This document shows, piece by piece, positions 26,658 to 35,900 of a DNA stretch of 64,000 nucleotides. The first letter of the stretch is position 1, and each line of letters opens with the position of its first letter. Source of the DNA: Actinoallomurus iriomotensis (lineage in GTDB: Bacteria; Actinomycetota; Actinomycetes; Streptosporangiales; Streptosporangiaceae). The stretch covers positions 620,001-684,000 of the forward strand of contig NZ_BSTJ01000002.1 of assembly GCF_030269445.1 (NCBI RefSeq), read 5' to 3'. The notes below the pieces were generated by a model that saw nothing but the letters and a program-made list of their open reading frames with translations, was not told where the DNA came from and ran no database searches. The translations under genes and the position numbers were made by a program.

Positions 26658-29600
26658 ATGAGAACGGCTCGCAGGCGGGTTGGACGAGCGTGGCGGCTTC
26701 GGTCGCCACGCACGAAAATGGTCGCGCTGGGCACCGCTCTGGCCGGTGTGCTCGCCATCGCGGTGGCGCCACCCGCCGCCGCCTCCCCCGGCGACGGGGC
26801 ACGGCAGCGGGCGGTCCGCTCGGGCGACGCGCGGTTCGAGGTCCTCTCCCCCACGCTCATCCGGATGGAGTACGCCGGCGACGAGAAGTTCACCGACGCC
26901 GCGACCTTCAACGCGATCGGCCGGGACGACTTCGCGCGGACGCACTTCACGCACCAGGTGAAGGACGGCTGGCTGACCATCGCCACCGACCGGCTGACAC
27001 TGCGGTACAAGGTCGGCTCCGGACCGTTCACCTCAGAGAACGTGTCGGTGAACCTCCGTACCGGCGTGACCGCGCGCCCCGCCTGGCCGGCGCCGGCCGT
27101 CTGCGCCGTCGGCGCGCTGTGCGAGGCGGAGAAGACCACCCTCGCGGGCGGGGTGAGCGTCGCCTCGGACCACACCGGCTTCACCGGCACCGGGTTCGCC
27201 GCGGGGTTCCAGAGCGTGGGCGCGTCGCTCACGTACCAGCTGGACGTGCCCTCCGCCGGAACGTACGACCTGCGGCTCCGGTACGCCAACAGCGTGGGCG
27301 GCGACGGCGGGAACACCACCCGTACGCTGAGCGCGGCCGTCGACGACGGCGACGCGACGACGCTGACGCTGCCGACGACCGCCGACTGGAACACCTGGGC
27401 GTTCGCCACGACGTCGCTGCAGCTGTCCGCCGGACGGCACACGCTGGTGGTCTCACGGGGCGCGAAGGACTCCGGGAACGTCAACATCGACAGCCTCGCC
27501 GTCACCGCGCCCGGCGCGCCGTACCCGTCGCCGTCCGCCACGGCGACCCCCTGCGACTACGGCACCGTGTGCGAGGCCGAGGACGGCGCGCTCACCGGAG
27601 GAGCCAAGGTCGGCGCCGACCACAACGGCTACGCCGGCAGCGGCTTCGTCGCCGGTCTGGAGCGGGCCGGCGCCACGGACACCGTCGCGCTGCGGAACGT
27701 GCCCGCCGACGGCCGGTACGCGCTGCAGATCCGGTACGCGAACGCGAGCGGCTCCGCGCGCACGGTCTCGACCTCGGTGAACGGCGGGGCGGCCGCCTCC
27801 AGCAGCCTCCCGCAGACCGCCGACTGGGACAGCTGGTCCACGGCCACGATCCCGGTCACGTTGACCAAGGGCTCCGACACCGTCGCGATCGGCTGCCCGA
27901 CCGCCGACAGCTGTCACGTCAACCTCGACACGGTCGCCGTCACCTCGGCCACGTCGCCGGTCCTGCCGGCCCACAGCCCGCTGGGCGGGTACCGACGCGG
28001 CCTCGACGGCGTGAACGGCAGCGCCGTCACCACCCCAGGCCTGCTGTACCGCGACGGCTGGGAGCTGCTCGACGACACCCCGTCGGCGCTGTACGACCCG
28101 GCGACGCACGCCGTACACCAGCGGCCCGCCCAGAAGGCGTACCAGGACTCGTACCTGTTCGGGTACGGGCAGGACTACAAGCGCGCCCTGACCGACCTGG
28201 CGACGCTGACCGGCCCGCCGAACCTGCTGCCGCGGTGGGCGTACGGCGTGTGGTTCTCGGAGTACTACGACTTCACCGCCGCCGACTACGAGAACACCGT
28301 GCTGCCCCGGTTCCGCTCCGAGGGGGTGCCGCTGGACGTCCTGGTCACCGACACGGACTTCAAGTCGCCCTCCACCTGGAACGGCTGGGAGATGGACCCG
28401 AAGAAGTTCCCCGACCCGGCGGCGTTCTTCTCCTGGGCTCAGCAGCAGGGGCTGCACAACACGCTGAACATCCACCCGAGCATCGGCAGTGACGACGCGC
28501 AGTACGCCAAGGCTCAGGCCACTTCCGACGGGAAGCTGGCCGCGAGCGGCTGCACGGCCAACACGGGCCAGACCTGCCACGTGTTCGACTGGGGCGACCC
28601 GGCCCAGCTCAAGGCCTACCTCGACCTGCACCAGACGATGGAGAAGCAGGGAGCGGACTTCTGGTGGCTCGACTGGTGCTGCGAGGACTCCCGCTCGTCG
28701 CTGGCCGGCGTCACCCCGGACGCGTGGATCAACCAGCAGTACGCCGATGACACGGCCAAGAACGTGGGCCGCGGATTCGCCTTCTCCCGGGCGTTCGGCT
28801 CGCTGCAGGCGGGCGGCTACAGCGGTCAGGCGGGAGTGCCCACGGGCCCGTGGGCGGACAAGCGCACGACGGTGCACTTCACGGGCGACACGACGTCGAG
28901 CTGGGACACACTGCGCTTCGAGGTGGGCTACACGCCGGGCGAGTCGGCGGCCACGGGCCTGTCGGCGGTCAGCCACGACCTCGGCGGCTTCAACGGCCCG
29001 TCCCACCTCGCCGAGGACCTGTACGTCCGGTGGATGCAGCTGGGTGCGTTCCAGCCGATCATGCGGTTGCACGGCAACCACAGCGACCGCCTGCCGTGGC
29101 AGTACGGCGACCAGGCGCGTACGGCGGCGGAGAAGTTCCTGAACCTGCGCGAGAACCTGGTGCCGTACACGTACACGCTGGCCCACGAGGCCGCGGTCTC
29201 CGGCATCCCGGCGGTGCGCGCGACGTACCTGGAGTACCCGGACCAGCCGGGCGCGTACGACGCGGCGTCGCGGGAGTACTTCTACGGCTCGGACGTCCTG
29301 GTCGCCCCGGCGACGTCGGCGGGCGCGTCGTCGACGACGTCGGTGTGGTTCCCGCCGGGCACGTGGACGGACTACTTCACCGGCAAGACGTACACGGGCC
29401 CGGCGGTGAAGGACGTGACGTCGGACTGGAACTCGATGCCGGTGTTCGTGAAGGCGGGCGGCATCGTCCCGACGCGTACGGACAACGTGACGAACGACGT
29501 GCAGAACCCGCTGAACAAGGTGACGCTGACGGTGTCGGGCGGCGCGAACGGCACGTACTCGCTGTACGAGGACGACGGCCGGTCCGCGTCCCCGAAGTCC

Positions 29601-29855
29601 GCGACGACCCGCGTGCGCTACACGGACAAGAGCCACACGCTGCGGATCGAAGCGGCGAAGGGTTCGTTCGAGGGCCGGCCCGACAGCCGCCAGTGGACCG
29701 CCGTCTTCACCGACGCCGACGCTCCGACGACCGTACGCGTCAACGGCACCACGGCCCCGACCGGAACCTGGAAGTACGACCCGGACCACCGCACGTTGAC
29801 GGTGACGGTCCCGGCACGATCGGTCCGAACCGCCACGACGATCAGCTACCGCTAG
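26658..29855 (+). CDS. secreted glycoside hydrolase family 31 protein with two CBM35-like modules
   Basis: This 1065-residue protein has a signal peptide (cleavage near residue 43 after APPAAAS). An N-terminal GH31 beta-sandwich begins at about 50 and is interrupted by two homologous modules (about 150-275 and 295-425). Each opens with C-E-A-E (LCEAEKT, VCEAED) and ends NVNIDSLAV or HVNLDTVAV, as in family 35/6-type carbohydrate-binding modules. The catalytic barrel follows: nucleophile D672 in WWLDWCCED and acid/base D744 in FTGDTTSSW, then C-terminal beta domains. GH31 enzymes cleave alpha-glucosides or alpha-xylosides; two binding modules suggest a polysaccharide such as dextran or starch-like glucan. 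ACCGGAGG precedes the ATG by six bases. Confidence 0.93.
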   Translation: MRTARRRVGRAWRLRSPRTKMVALGTALAGVLAIAVAPPAAASPGDGARQRAVRSGDARFEVLSPTLIRMEYAGDEKFTDAATFNAIGRDDFARTHFTHQVKDGWLTIATDRLTLRYKVGSGPFTSENVSVNLRTGVTARPAWPAPAVCAVGALCEAEKTTLAGGVSVASDHTGFTGTGFAAGFQSVGASLTYQLDVPSAGTYDLRLRYANSVGGDGGNTTRTLSAAVDDGDATTLTLPTTADWNTWAFATTSLQLSAGRHTLVVSRGAKDSGNVNIDSLAVTAPGAPYPSPSATATPCDYGTVCEAEDGALTGGAKVGADHNGYAGSGFVAGLERAGATDTVALRNVPADGRYALQIRYANASGSARTVSTSVNGGAAASSSLPQTADWDSWSTATIPVTLTKGSDTVAIGCPTADSCHVNLDTVAVTSATSPVLPAHSPLGGYRRGLDGVNGSAVTTPGLLYRDGWELLDDTPSALYDPATHAVHQRPAQKAYQDSYLFGYGQDYKRALTDLATLTGPPNLLPRWAYGVWFSEYYDFTAADYENTVLPRFRSEGVPLDVLVTDTDFKSPSTWNGWEMDPKKFPDPAAFFSWAQQQGLHNTLNIHPSIGSDDAQYAKAQATSDGKLAASGCTANTGQTCHVFDWGDPAQLKAYLDLHQTMEKQGADFWWLDWCCEDSRSSLAGVTPDAWINQQYADDTAKNVGRGFAFSRAFGSLQAGGYSGQAGVPTGPWADKRTTVHFTGDTTSSWDTLRFEVGYTPGESAATGLSAVSHDLGGFNGPSHLAEDLYVRWMQLGAFQPIMRLHGNHSDRLPWQYGDQARTAAEKFLNLRENLVPYTYTLAHEAAVSGIPAVRATYLEYPDQPGAYDAASREYFYGSDVLVAPATSAGASSTTSVWFPPGTWTDYFTGKTYTGPAVKDVTSDWNSMPVFVKAGGIVPTRTDNVTNDVQNPLNKVTLTVSGGANGTYSLYEDDGRSASPKSATTRVRYTDKSHTLRIEAAKGSFEGRPDSRQWTAVFTDADAPTTVRVNGTTAPTGTWKYDPDHRTLTVTVPARSVRTATTISYR

Positions 29856-29872
29856 CCCTCTCCGGCTTCCAG

Positions 29873-29910
29873 GGTCGGCAGGCCCGTTCTCGGCGACGAG
29901 CCTGCCGGCC
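29873..29910 (+). terminator. hairpin after the GH31 gene
   Basis: GGTCGGCAGGC (29873-29883) pairs with GCCTGCCGGCC (29900-29910) through 11 base pairs, one of them a G-U, around a 16-base loop. It starts 18 bases after the GH31 stop. There is no clear T-run, which is common for actinobacterial terminators. Confidence 0.55.
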
Positions 29911-30000
29911 CTGCGCCCGTTGCGATAGGACTGGACCCGTGGCCGCCGACCGCGTGAGCGACGAGGGAGCCACCCCCGCCGGACCTGAATGCGGAGCGAA

Positions 30001-30732
30001 ATGCACACGGCCGAAAGATCGGTGGCACACCGCCGCCGGACGAAGATGACCGCTCAGCCGGCTTCCGGCCGTTTCCGCAGAAGCGGCCTGGTGGCCACCG
30101 CGCTGGCGATGTCGTGCGTCTCGGGCGCGTGCTCCGGCGAGGCGCCGGACCCACGACCGACCCGGGTCGCCTCGCCATCGGGGCCGCCGGCCCCGACCAC
30201 ACAGCGGACCTGGACCCCTCAGGCGGACGATGAGGAGGCCGCCTGCCGGAAGAAGGATCCGAAGCCGTGGCGGCCGTCCAACGACCCGTACACCGGGCCG
30301 GGTCCGCACTACGTCTACCCGATCCGCGTCCAGCTGGACCCCGACGCGCCGAAGGACGCGATGGACGACAAGGACCTGTCCACGATCCCCGGCGACATGG
30401 AGATCCCCAATGAGCGGATTCCGGACGGCTGGCAGCTCATCGCATGCGTGTACCACGGGCACCCCACACGTCGGTCCGGCACGGTGAGGTGCCACTTCGA
30501 CAACGTCGACGAGACCAGGAAGTACCCGTTCTACGAGTCCCGTTACGAGGTGATCGTGCGGGAGGCCCGTACCGGCAAGAAGGTGACCACCTTCAGCGTG
30601 CCGGGCACGACCACCGACGACGGCGACTGCCCGAGCTTCGTCATGGACACCGGCCACACCGTCATCCTCAAGCCGCTGGACGGTCACGCCCTCGGCGACA
30701 GGCTTCGCCCCGTCTTCAGCGCCACCGCATAG
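30001..30732 (+). CDS. putative lipoprotein of unknown function
   Basis: This protein of about 240 residues has a long basic N-region, a short hydrophobic core (LVATALAMSCVSGAC) and a cysteine suited to lipid attachment in SGAC, followed by a proline-rich linker. The mature part carries two or more further cysteines (EAACRKK, LIACVYH, VRCHF, DDGDCPSF), likely disulfides of an exported domain. No known family was recognised. Three ATGs compete: 29989, 30001 and 30046. The one at 30001 is preceded by GGAG at about five bases, so it is used here; 30046 would give a more ordinary signal length. Confidence 0.7.
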   Translation: MHTAERSVAHRRRTKMTAQPASGRFRRSGLVATALAMSCVSGACSGEAPDPRPTRVASPSGPPAPTTQRTWTPQADDEEAACRKKDPKPWRPSNDPYTGPGPHYVYPIRVQLDPDAPKDAMDDKDLSTIPGDMEIPNERIPDGWQLIACVYHGHPTRRSGTVRCHFDNVDETRKYPFYESRYEVIVREARTGKKVTTFSVPGTTTDDGDCPSFVMDTGHTVILKPLDGHALGDRLRPVFSATA

Positions 30733-30815
30733 GAGGAGGGGCACCTCGGCGATGCTCCTGTAAGGAGCGTCGATAGGATTGGCACCTATCCCCCATCGCG
30801 GTAAGGAGCCACACG

Positions 30816-32975
30816 ATGACGTCCGGGTGGACAGGCCGGGCCGGTCAACGAGCCCGCACCACCGTCGACAGAATGGTCGCCGCCGATCCCGGACTGACAC
30901 GATGGCATCTCGCGTGGCGTGCCACGCTCGCGGTGGCGTGCGTGGCCGTGGCCGAGCACTGGGTGGGGTCGGCCGCCGGGCTGCCGGCCCTGGTCGCGAT
31001 GCTGCTGGGCGGCATGATCGCCATGAACGGCGCGTTCCTGCTGGCGGGCAGGCCACGCCTCGACGCCGTCCTCACGGCCCTCGGGATGCCGTTCGTCGCG
31101 TTCGCCGGAGTACTGCTCGCCGTCCTGGTCGACGGTCACCTCCTCGCATCGCGGCTGGGCTTCGTCGTGCTGACCGTGGTCGCGGTCTACGTGCGTCGCT
31201 TCGGCATCCGCGGCCTGAACTACGGGCTCCTGGGCTGGTTCGCGTACATGTTCGGCACGTTCTCGCGGGTCCGCCCGGACCAGCTCCTGCCCCTGAGTCT
31301 GGTGTTCCTTTCCGCGGTGGCGATCCTCGTCATTCTGATGGCCGGGGTCGCGTACCAACGTCCCCGGACCCAGCTCGGCGCGGCGCTGCGCGCGTTCGAC
31401 CTGCGGATCGCGGCGGTGGCCCGTGCCTGCGCCGACCTGCTCACCGAGCCGAGTGCCAAGAACGCACGCGAGCTGCACGCTCGCAGGTTCTACGTGCTGG
31501 AGGCCGCCCTCATCGCCGAGGGACATCTGGCCTCCCCGGCGGCGGCCGAGGCCGATCACGCGTACCGGCTGCGTACCGGCCTGCTGGCCACCGAGCTCGC
31601 CGTCGAAGAGCTCGCCACGGCCACGATCGCACTCGCCGATTCGGGCGGACTGCCGGAGCCGGTGCTCTCGGCCTCGACCGCCACGCTCCACGCCCTGGCC
31701 GTACGCGACCTGGACCGCGCTCGCGAACACGCACGTGAGCTGGACGGACGCGGCCTCAGCGAGAGCGACGGCCTCCCGCTGGCCAGCCTGGCGGACGCGG
31801 CTGACCGGCTCTGCGACGCTCTCCGGCCACATACGGGCCCCAGGCACGCCACGGACGACGATTCGCCGACGCCGGCCTTCGAGCCGGGCGTCCAGCTGAT
31901 CGCCGGAAACCTGCCGGGTTCGGCCGGTACCGCCGCCGACGCGCTGGAGGCGGGTCCGCGATGGCTGCGCCTGTCCCTGAACAGCCGCCAGTGCGTCCAG
32001 GCCGGGCTGGCCTCCCTGCTCACCCTGCTGTGCGCGCTTCCGGTCTCGCCCGTACGGTTCTACTGGGCGATGCTCGCCTGCCTGATCGTCCTCACCGGCA
32101 CCGCCACTTCCGGCGAAACGCTGGTCAAGGGCGCCCACCGGGTGCTGGGAACGGCGCTGGGAGCGGTGGCGGCGATCGTGGCCGTACACCTCACCCGCGG
32201 CCACGACACGCTCGTGGTCACGGTCATGGCGGTGTGCGTCTTCCTCGCCGTGTACTTCTTCCGCGTCGCGTACGGAATCCTCGCCTTCTCGATCACCACG
32301 CTGATGGGGCTGCTGTACAACGCGCTGGGCGAGTTCACCGACACGCTGATCCTCACCCGGCTCGAGGAGACCGCCGTCGGCGCCGGCGTCGCGGCCCTCA
32401 TCGCCGTACTGATCCTGCCGGTGCACAACCGGAACACCACGGCCGCCGCACGCGACGCCTTCGTCCGCGACCTCGTGGATCTGGTGAGGGAGGTACGGGA
32501 CAAGACGGCCGGCCGAGGCTGCGGAACGGACCTGCTGATGTCGGCCCGCCGCCTCGACGCACGGATGCACCAGCTCGCCCTCGCCACTCACCCCTGGGGC
32601 GGCGCCGCCCTCGCCGGAATCGACACCGCACCGGTGGCCCGCCGGCTCGCCTCGTACAGCGCGATCACGGTACGCGCCAAGGCCCTGGCCACGGCTGCCG
32701 CCATGGAGCCCAAACCGGTCCCGGACCTCGATCTGGTGGCCCCGCTGACCATGCCCCTTCGCCGGCTGACCGGCGACTACACGCTGAGGATCGACACGCC
32801 GTACGCGCCTCTGCGGAGGCCTCCGGCGCCGCTCCCCCGCTGCGGGCGGGCGCGGACGCTCCGCGTCCTGGCCGACGACCTCGCCGGAGCGCTGGACGGC
32901 CTCCGTGCCGGCGGCGACATGACCACCTGGATACCCTCCAGCCAGACGGTCGTCGCCGGCCCCCGCCAGCGGTGA
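30816..32975 (+). CDS. FUSC-family membrane protein (aromatic acid or small-molecule exporter)
   Basis: This 719-residue protein has two similar membrane halves, each with about six hydrophobic helices (residues 30-185 and 390-530), separated and followed by soluble helical domains. The second half includes the conserved turn GTATSGETLVKGAHRVLGTA typical of the fusaric acid resistance/YccS-like family. Such proteins export aromatic acids or related compounds; the ligand here is unknown. The ribosome site TAAGGAG stands seven bases before the ATG. It is alone on its transcript, with the hemD gene 96 bases downstream on the same strand. Confidence 0.88.
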   Translation: MTSGWTGRAGQRARTTVDRMVAADPGLTRWHLAWRATLAVACVAVAEHWVGSAAGLPALVAMLLGGMIAMNGAFLLAGRPRLDAVLTALGMPFVAFAGVLLAVLVDGHLLASRLGFVVLTVVAVYVRRFGIRGLNYGLLGWFAYMFGTFSRVRPDQLLPLSLVFLSAVAILVILMAGVAYQRPRTQLGAALRAFDLRIAAVARACADLLTEPSAKNARELHARRFYVLEAALIAEGHLASPAAAEADHAYRLRTGLLATELAVEELATATIALADSGGLPEPVLSASTATLHALAVRDLDRAREHARELDGRGLSESDGLPLASLADAADRLCDALRPHTGPRHATDDDSPTPAFEPGVQLIAGNLPGSAGTAADALEAGPRWLRLSLNSRQCVQAGLASLLTLLCALPVSPVRFYWAMLACLIVLTGTATSGETLVKGAHRVLGTALGAVAAIVAVHLTRGHDTLVVTVMAVCVFLAVYFFRVAYGILAFSITTLMGLLYNALGEFTDTLILTRLEETAVGAGVAALIAVLILPVHNRNTTAAARDAFVRDLVDLVREVRDKTAGRGCGTDLLMSARRLDARMHQLALATHPWGGAALAGIDTAPVARRLASYSAITVRAKALATAAAMEPKPVPDLDLVAPLTMPLRRLTGDYTLRIDTPYAPLRRPPAPLPRCGRARTLRVLADDLAGALDGLRAGGDMTTWIPSSQTVVAGPRQR

Positions 32976-33071
32976 TTCTCGACCGTCGGTCGTACCGCGG
33001 CCTCGGTAATCTGGTCGAAGGCGCGGTGCTCGCAGGCGCCGTCTACACCTTCCGACCTGATGTGAGGACCT

Positions 33072-33899
33072 ATGAAGGGCGAACCGGGCAGGCTCGGGCC
33101 CCGGGTCGGGGTGACCGCTGCCCGCAAAGGCGCCGAGCTGGCCACGTCGTTCGAGCGCCGCGGTGCGAAGGTCCTGCGCGGCCAGACACTCGGCGGCGAC
33201 CGCCCGGTCGACGACGAGGTGATCGCCACGGCCATCGACCGGCTGGCCGAACTCCGGCCGAAGTGGTTCGCCGCCTCGACCGGCATGGGCATGCGCCTGC
33301 TCGGTGAGGCCGCCGACCGCACCGGCCGCCGAGACGCCCTGGTGCAGGTGCTGGAGCACGCGACCGTCGTCGCCCGCGGCCAGAAGGCCGCCGGCGGGCT
33401 GAGGCGCCTGGGCGTGACCCCGGTGTGGACCGCCCCGGACGAGCGTGACTTCCAGGTCGAGGCCTGGCTGGCCGAACGCGTCCGGCCTGGCGAGGTCGCC
33501 GCCGTGCAGGTCCACGGCGCGGGCGGCGACCCGTACGGACGGCTCACCCGGGTCGGAGCGGTCGTGGAGACGCTCGCCCCGTACGTCTCGGCCCCACCCG
33601 ACGACCCGGGACCGGGCACCCGCCTCGCCGAGGCGATCGTCGCGGGTGACCTCGACGTGGTCACCTTCATGTCCCCGGGCGCCGCCCGCGGCCTGGCGAC
33701 ACTGGCGTCCGCGGCGGGGATGGGCGACGAGGTACGCGAGGCACTGAACGGCCCGGTCGCCGTGGCCACAGTCGGCCCCGTGACCCGCGACGGCGCCCAC
33801 GACGCGGGCTATGCGGTCACGATCGAGTCCGACAATCGCACCGGCGCCCTGGTCCGCGCGGTGATGAGCTGGTGGACCACCCACGGCTGGTCGTCCTGA
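33072..33899 (+). CDS. hemD: uroporphyrinogen-III synthase
   Basis: This 275-residue protein has the two-lobed HemD fold: the opening PRVGVTAARKGAELATSFER and the second-lobe region VVTFMSPGAARGLATLA fit the family, as does the end VATVGPVTRDGAHDAGY. It closes hydroxymethylbilane to uroporphyrinogen III with inversion of ring D, the branch point to haem, sirohaem and cobalamin. No other haem genes are close. ATGAGGAC-like leader sequence precedes the ATG. The last codons and the stop lie inside sequence that matches the end of an IS481-type element (see the relic at 33893-34174), so its C-terminus may have been altered by that insertion. Confidence 0.85.
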   Translation: MKGEPGRLGPRVGVTAARKGAELATSFERRGAKVLRGQTLGGDRPVDDEVIATAIDRLAELRPKWFAASTGMGMRLLGEAADRTGRRDALVQVLEHATVVARGQKAAGGLRRLGVTPVWTAPDERDFQVEAWLAERVRPGEVAAVQVHGAGGDPYGRLTRVGAVVETLAPYVSAPPDDPGPGTRLAEAIVAGDLDVVTFMSPGAARGLATLASAAGMGDEVREALNGPVAVATVGPVTRDGAHDAGYAVTIESDNRTGALVRAVMSWWTTHGWSS

Positions 33900-34174
33900 C
33901 CCGTGAGGTTGGGCACGCGGCTGGCGGTGGGAGGCCGCCGAGTGCGGTGTGGCCGCAGTGGTGATTGCAGGTGTGGAGCCATTGCGGTAGCGCTTGGCGG
34001 CGTTCGGTTTCGGTCCGGTAGGGGCGGGCGTAGGCCCATTCGTCGAGCAGGGTGCGGTTGAAGCATTCGACCTTGCCGTTTGTCTGGGGCCGGTGGGCGC
34101 GGGTGCGTTCGGGTGTGATGCCGGCTGCGGTGAGGGTGTTGCGCCATAGGTGGGAGCGGTAGCAGGAGCCGTTG
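33893..34174 (-). pseudogene. IS481-type transposase relic, C-terminal part
   Basis: Read on the minus strand, the open frame begins NGSCYRSHLWR, continues through RPQTNGKVECFNRTLLDEWA (the E of the DDE triad lies in NGKVE) and ends PPASRVPNLTG. It is clearly the last third of an IS481-family transposase, with no start. The 5' part stops where an IS110 element is inserted. The outer end is parallel to that of the second copy at 63288 (both CCCGT-AGGTTGGG), and reaches back into the last codons of hemD. The same gene continues for about 40 bases at 35901-35943. Confidence 0.85.
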
Positions 34175-34189
34175 AGTTCCTAATGGATG

Positions 34190-35593
34190 TCAAGCGGGTG
34201 GGGTCGTAGCGTGGGCGGTGGACGGGCCGGTCGACGGAGCGCGTTGCGACTCCTTTCTTCGCCGGCCCGTTCCTGATGATTTGGAGTGGTGGGGGTGGGT
34301 GGTGCGCCGGGCTGCTCGAAGGTCGGCGGGGATGGTGTATCGCTCGGCGATGATGGTGCGGGCTTGAGGCGCGTCGATGGGTCGGCCGTCGGGGTCGTGC
34401 AGGGTGTAGTGCTCGCCACGGCGCCAGCAGGCGGCGATCCGGGTGAGCAGCGTGGTTGCGATGTGGCAGAGCGCGGAGTTGTGGTGTTTGCCTTCGGTGA
34501 CCATGAGCCGGTGGTATTTCGCGGCGAGGCTGGGATCGGCGCGGCGGGCGTGTTCGGCGGCCATGAACAAGGCTTCGCGCAGGCAGGCATCGCCGGCCTT
34601 GGTCAGGCCGTTGTGGTGGCCGTTGACGCCGGATGAGTCCAGACGCGGGACCAGGCCGCTGAAGGCACGGACCCCGGCCAGTGAGGTGAAGCGGTTGGGG
34701 TCGCCGAGCCGGCCGAGGATCTGGGCGCCCAGGATCGGGCCGATACCGGGCACGGACCGCAAGATGCCGTCGGGGTCGGCACGAGCGAACAACACGGCGA
34801 TGCGCTCGTCGAGTTCCTTGACCTCCTGGGTGATGGCCAGCGCGAGCCGGGCTTCGATGGCGATGTCATCGGCCAGGTCGGGATACTCCAGGTCTGTTTC
34901 CCAGAGCTGGAGTGTCGCCGCGGCAGCGGCCAGCGGTTCCTCGGCTTTGGCTTCGGTCCAGGTGCCGCGGGAATGACGATGCAGGAAGCGGGCCAGGCGG
35001 GCTCGGCCTAGGCGCTGCACGGTGTGCGGGCAGGCGTAACCGGCGGCCAGGAATTTCAGCGGAGTCTTGTTGGCCAGGTCACCGCCCAAAGCGGCGTGCC
35101 ATTCCGGCCCGAGGATCTCCAGCAGTGCATCCAGGCGGGCGAGAGTCGCGGTGCGTCGGCGCACAAGTGTGGAGCGGAGCTTGACGGCCCGGCGTAGCGG
35201 GTCTCCGGGGCCGAGCCCTTCCTCGGTGTGCAGTCCTTCGGGGTGCAGTAGCGGCAGGCGGGCCAGAATTCGTGAGTCCAGCCGGTCGGATTTGGTGTGT
35301 TTGCTGTAGTAGGCGCGCAGGTCCGCGGACCGTTCGGGTGGCACCATCACCACCGCGGCGCCACGGCGGCGAAACCACGCTGCCAGCGGCACCCATGCGT
35401 TGCGGGTGGGTTCCATGATCACCGTCACCATCGCCGGGTCGGTCCCGGCCGGCAGCAACGCCCACAGCCGTTCTAAATCTGTGGCCGTGGTGCGGAACCG
35501 GTGGCCTGACCATGCGAACTCCCCACGTTCGTCAGCCAGGCTGGCTTGGTGAGCCGCCCGGCAGGCGATGTCGATTCCCAGCCGTAGTCGCAA
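34190..35593 (-). CDS. IS110-family transposase (DEDD RuvC-like recombinase)
   Basis: This 467-residue recombinase has an N-terminal RuvC-like DEDD domain: D8 in GIDIACRAAH, the glutamate in VIMEPTRNAW, and the paired aspartates in KSDRLDSRI. The C-terminal domain with the conserved serine is in AFSGLVPRLDSSGVNGHHNG (residues 300-330). The C-terminal tail after about 420 is basic and disordered. All catalytic positions are present, so it may be active. Family members use a bridge RNA from their own noncoding end to choose target and donor sites. The start is a TTG at 35591-35593 directly before the RLRLGID homology; there is no in-frame ATG upstream, and a GGAG lies about 10 bases away. Confidence 0.93.
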   Translation of the reverse strand: MRLRLGIDIACRAAHQASLADERGEFAWSGHRFRTTATDLERLWALLPAGTDPAMVTVIMEPTRNAWVPLAAWFRRRGAAVVMVPPERSADLRAYYSKHTKSDRLDSRILARLPLLHPEGLHTEEGLGPGDPLRRAVKLRSTLVRRRTATLARLDALLEILGPEWHAALGGDLANKTPLKFLAAGYACPHTVQRLGRARLARFLHRHSRGTWTEAKAEEPLAAAAATLQLWETDLEYPDLADDIAIEARLALAITQEVKELDERIAVLFARADPDGILRSVPGIGPILGAQILGRLGDPNRFTSLAGVRAFSGLVPRLDSSGVNGHHNGLTKAGDACLREALFMAAEHARRADPSLAAKYHRLMVTEGKHHNSALCHIATTLLTRIAACWRRGEHYTLHDPDGRPIDAPQARTIIAERYTIPADLRAARRTTHPHHSKSSGTGRRRKESQRAPSTGPSTAHATTPPA

Positions 35594-35654
35594 ATCCCTG
35601 GCTCCTGTCTCGTTGGTGGCCCGGTGGACAGACCAGCGATGCCGACACCGAGGA

Positions 35655-35860
35655 GGGCGCAGTACCAGACATTCACCAACAGGGATCCGCCCGACCGGAC
35701 GCAGCCCTGCCGGGCGGTCGCCGGGTTCCTAACAGGACACGCGACCTTCCGGCGTGGGCCCCGCTCGCCCCACGATCAACAGGCAAGGAACACCAGGCTC
35801 CAATCGGTCAGCAATGGTGACGAGCGGGCGCCGGTCACCCCCGATCCTCACGCCACCGGC
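35655..35860 (-). ncRNA. candidate IS110 bridge RNA with target and donor loops
   Basis: On the minus strand, in 5'-to-3' order: a hairpin GCCGGT/ACCGGC (35860-35830); an eight-base stem CCCGCTCG (35828-35821) with CGAGCGGG (35767-35760) enclosing a loop; inside it a hairpin GGAGC-CTGGT-GTTCC (35801-35787). On the 5' side of the loop ACCGA (35808-35804) equals the left target flank; on the 3' side CCTGTTG (35783-35777) pairs with the core plus right target (CAACGG, one G-U). Next, TTAGGAAC (35732-35725) equals the right end of the element (34183-34176), then a stem CCGCCC/GGGCGG (35717-35687), then TGAATG (35675-35670) complementary to CATTCA at the left end plus core. The order matches published IS621 bridge RNA. 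Exact RNA ends are unknown. Confidence 0.6.
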
Positions 35861-35900
35861 CGGACGAGGTGAGCACCTTGGGGACACCACCGAGTTTGAA

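Noticed and set aside
30786-34193. Very long open frame on the minus strand across FUSC and hemD
   Set aside because: It is a product of GC bias opposite real genes; its protein is low-complexity with no domain. Only its end overlaps the true IS481 relic, in a different frame.
35787-35801. GGAGCC in the IS110 noncoding end as right target guide (it matches GGCTCC of the target)
   Set aside because: It falls inside the hairpin GGAGC-CTGGT-GTTCC. CCTGTTG on the 3' side of the loop also pairs with the core CA, which a right target guide must do.
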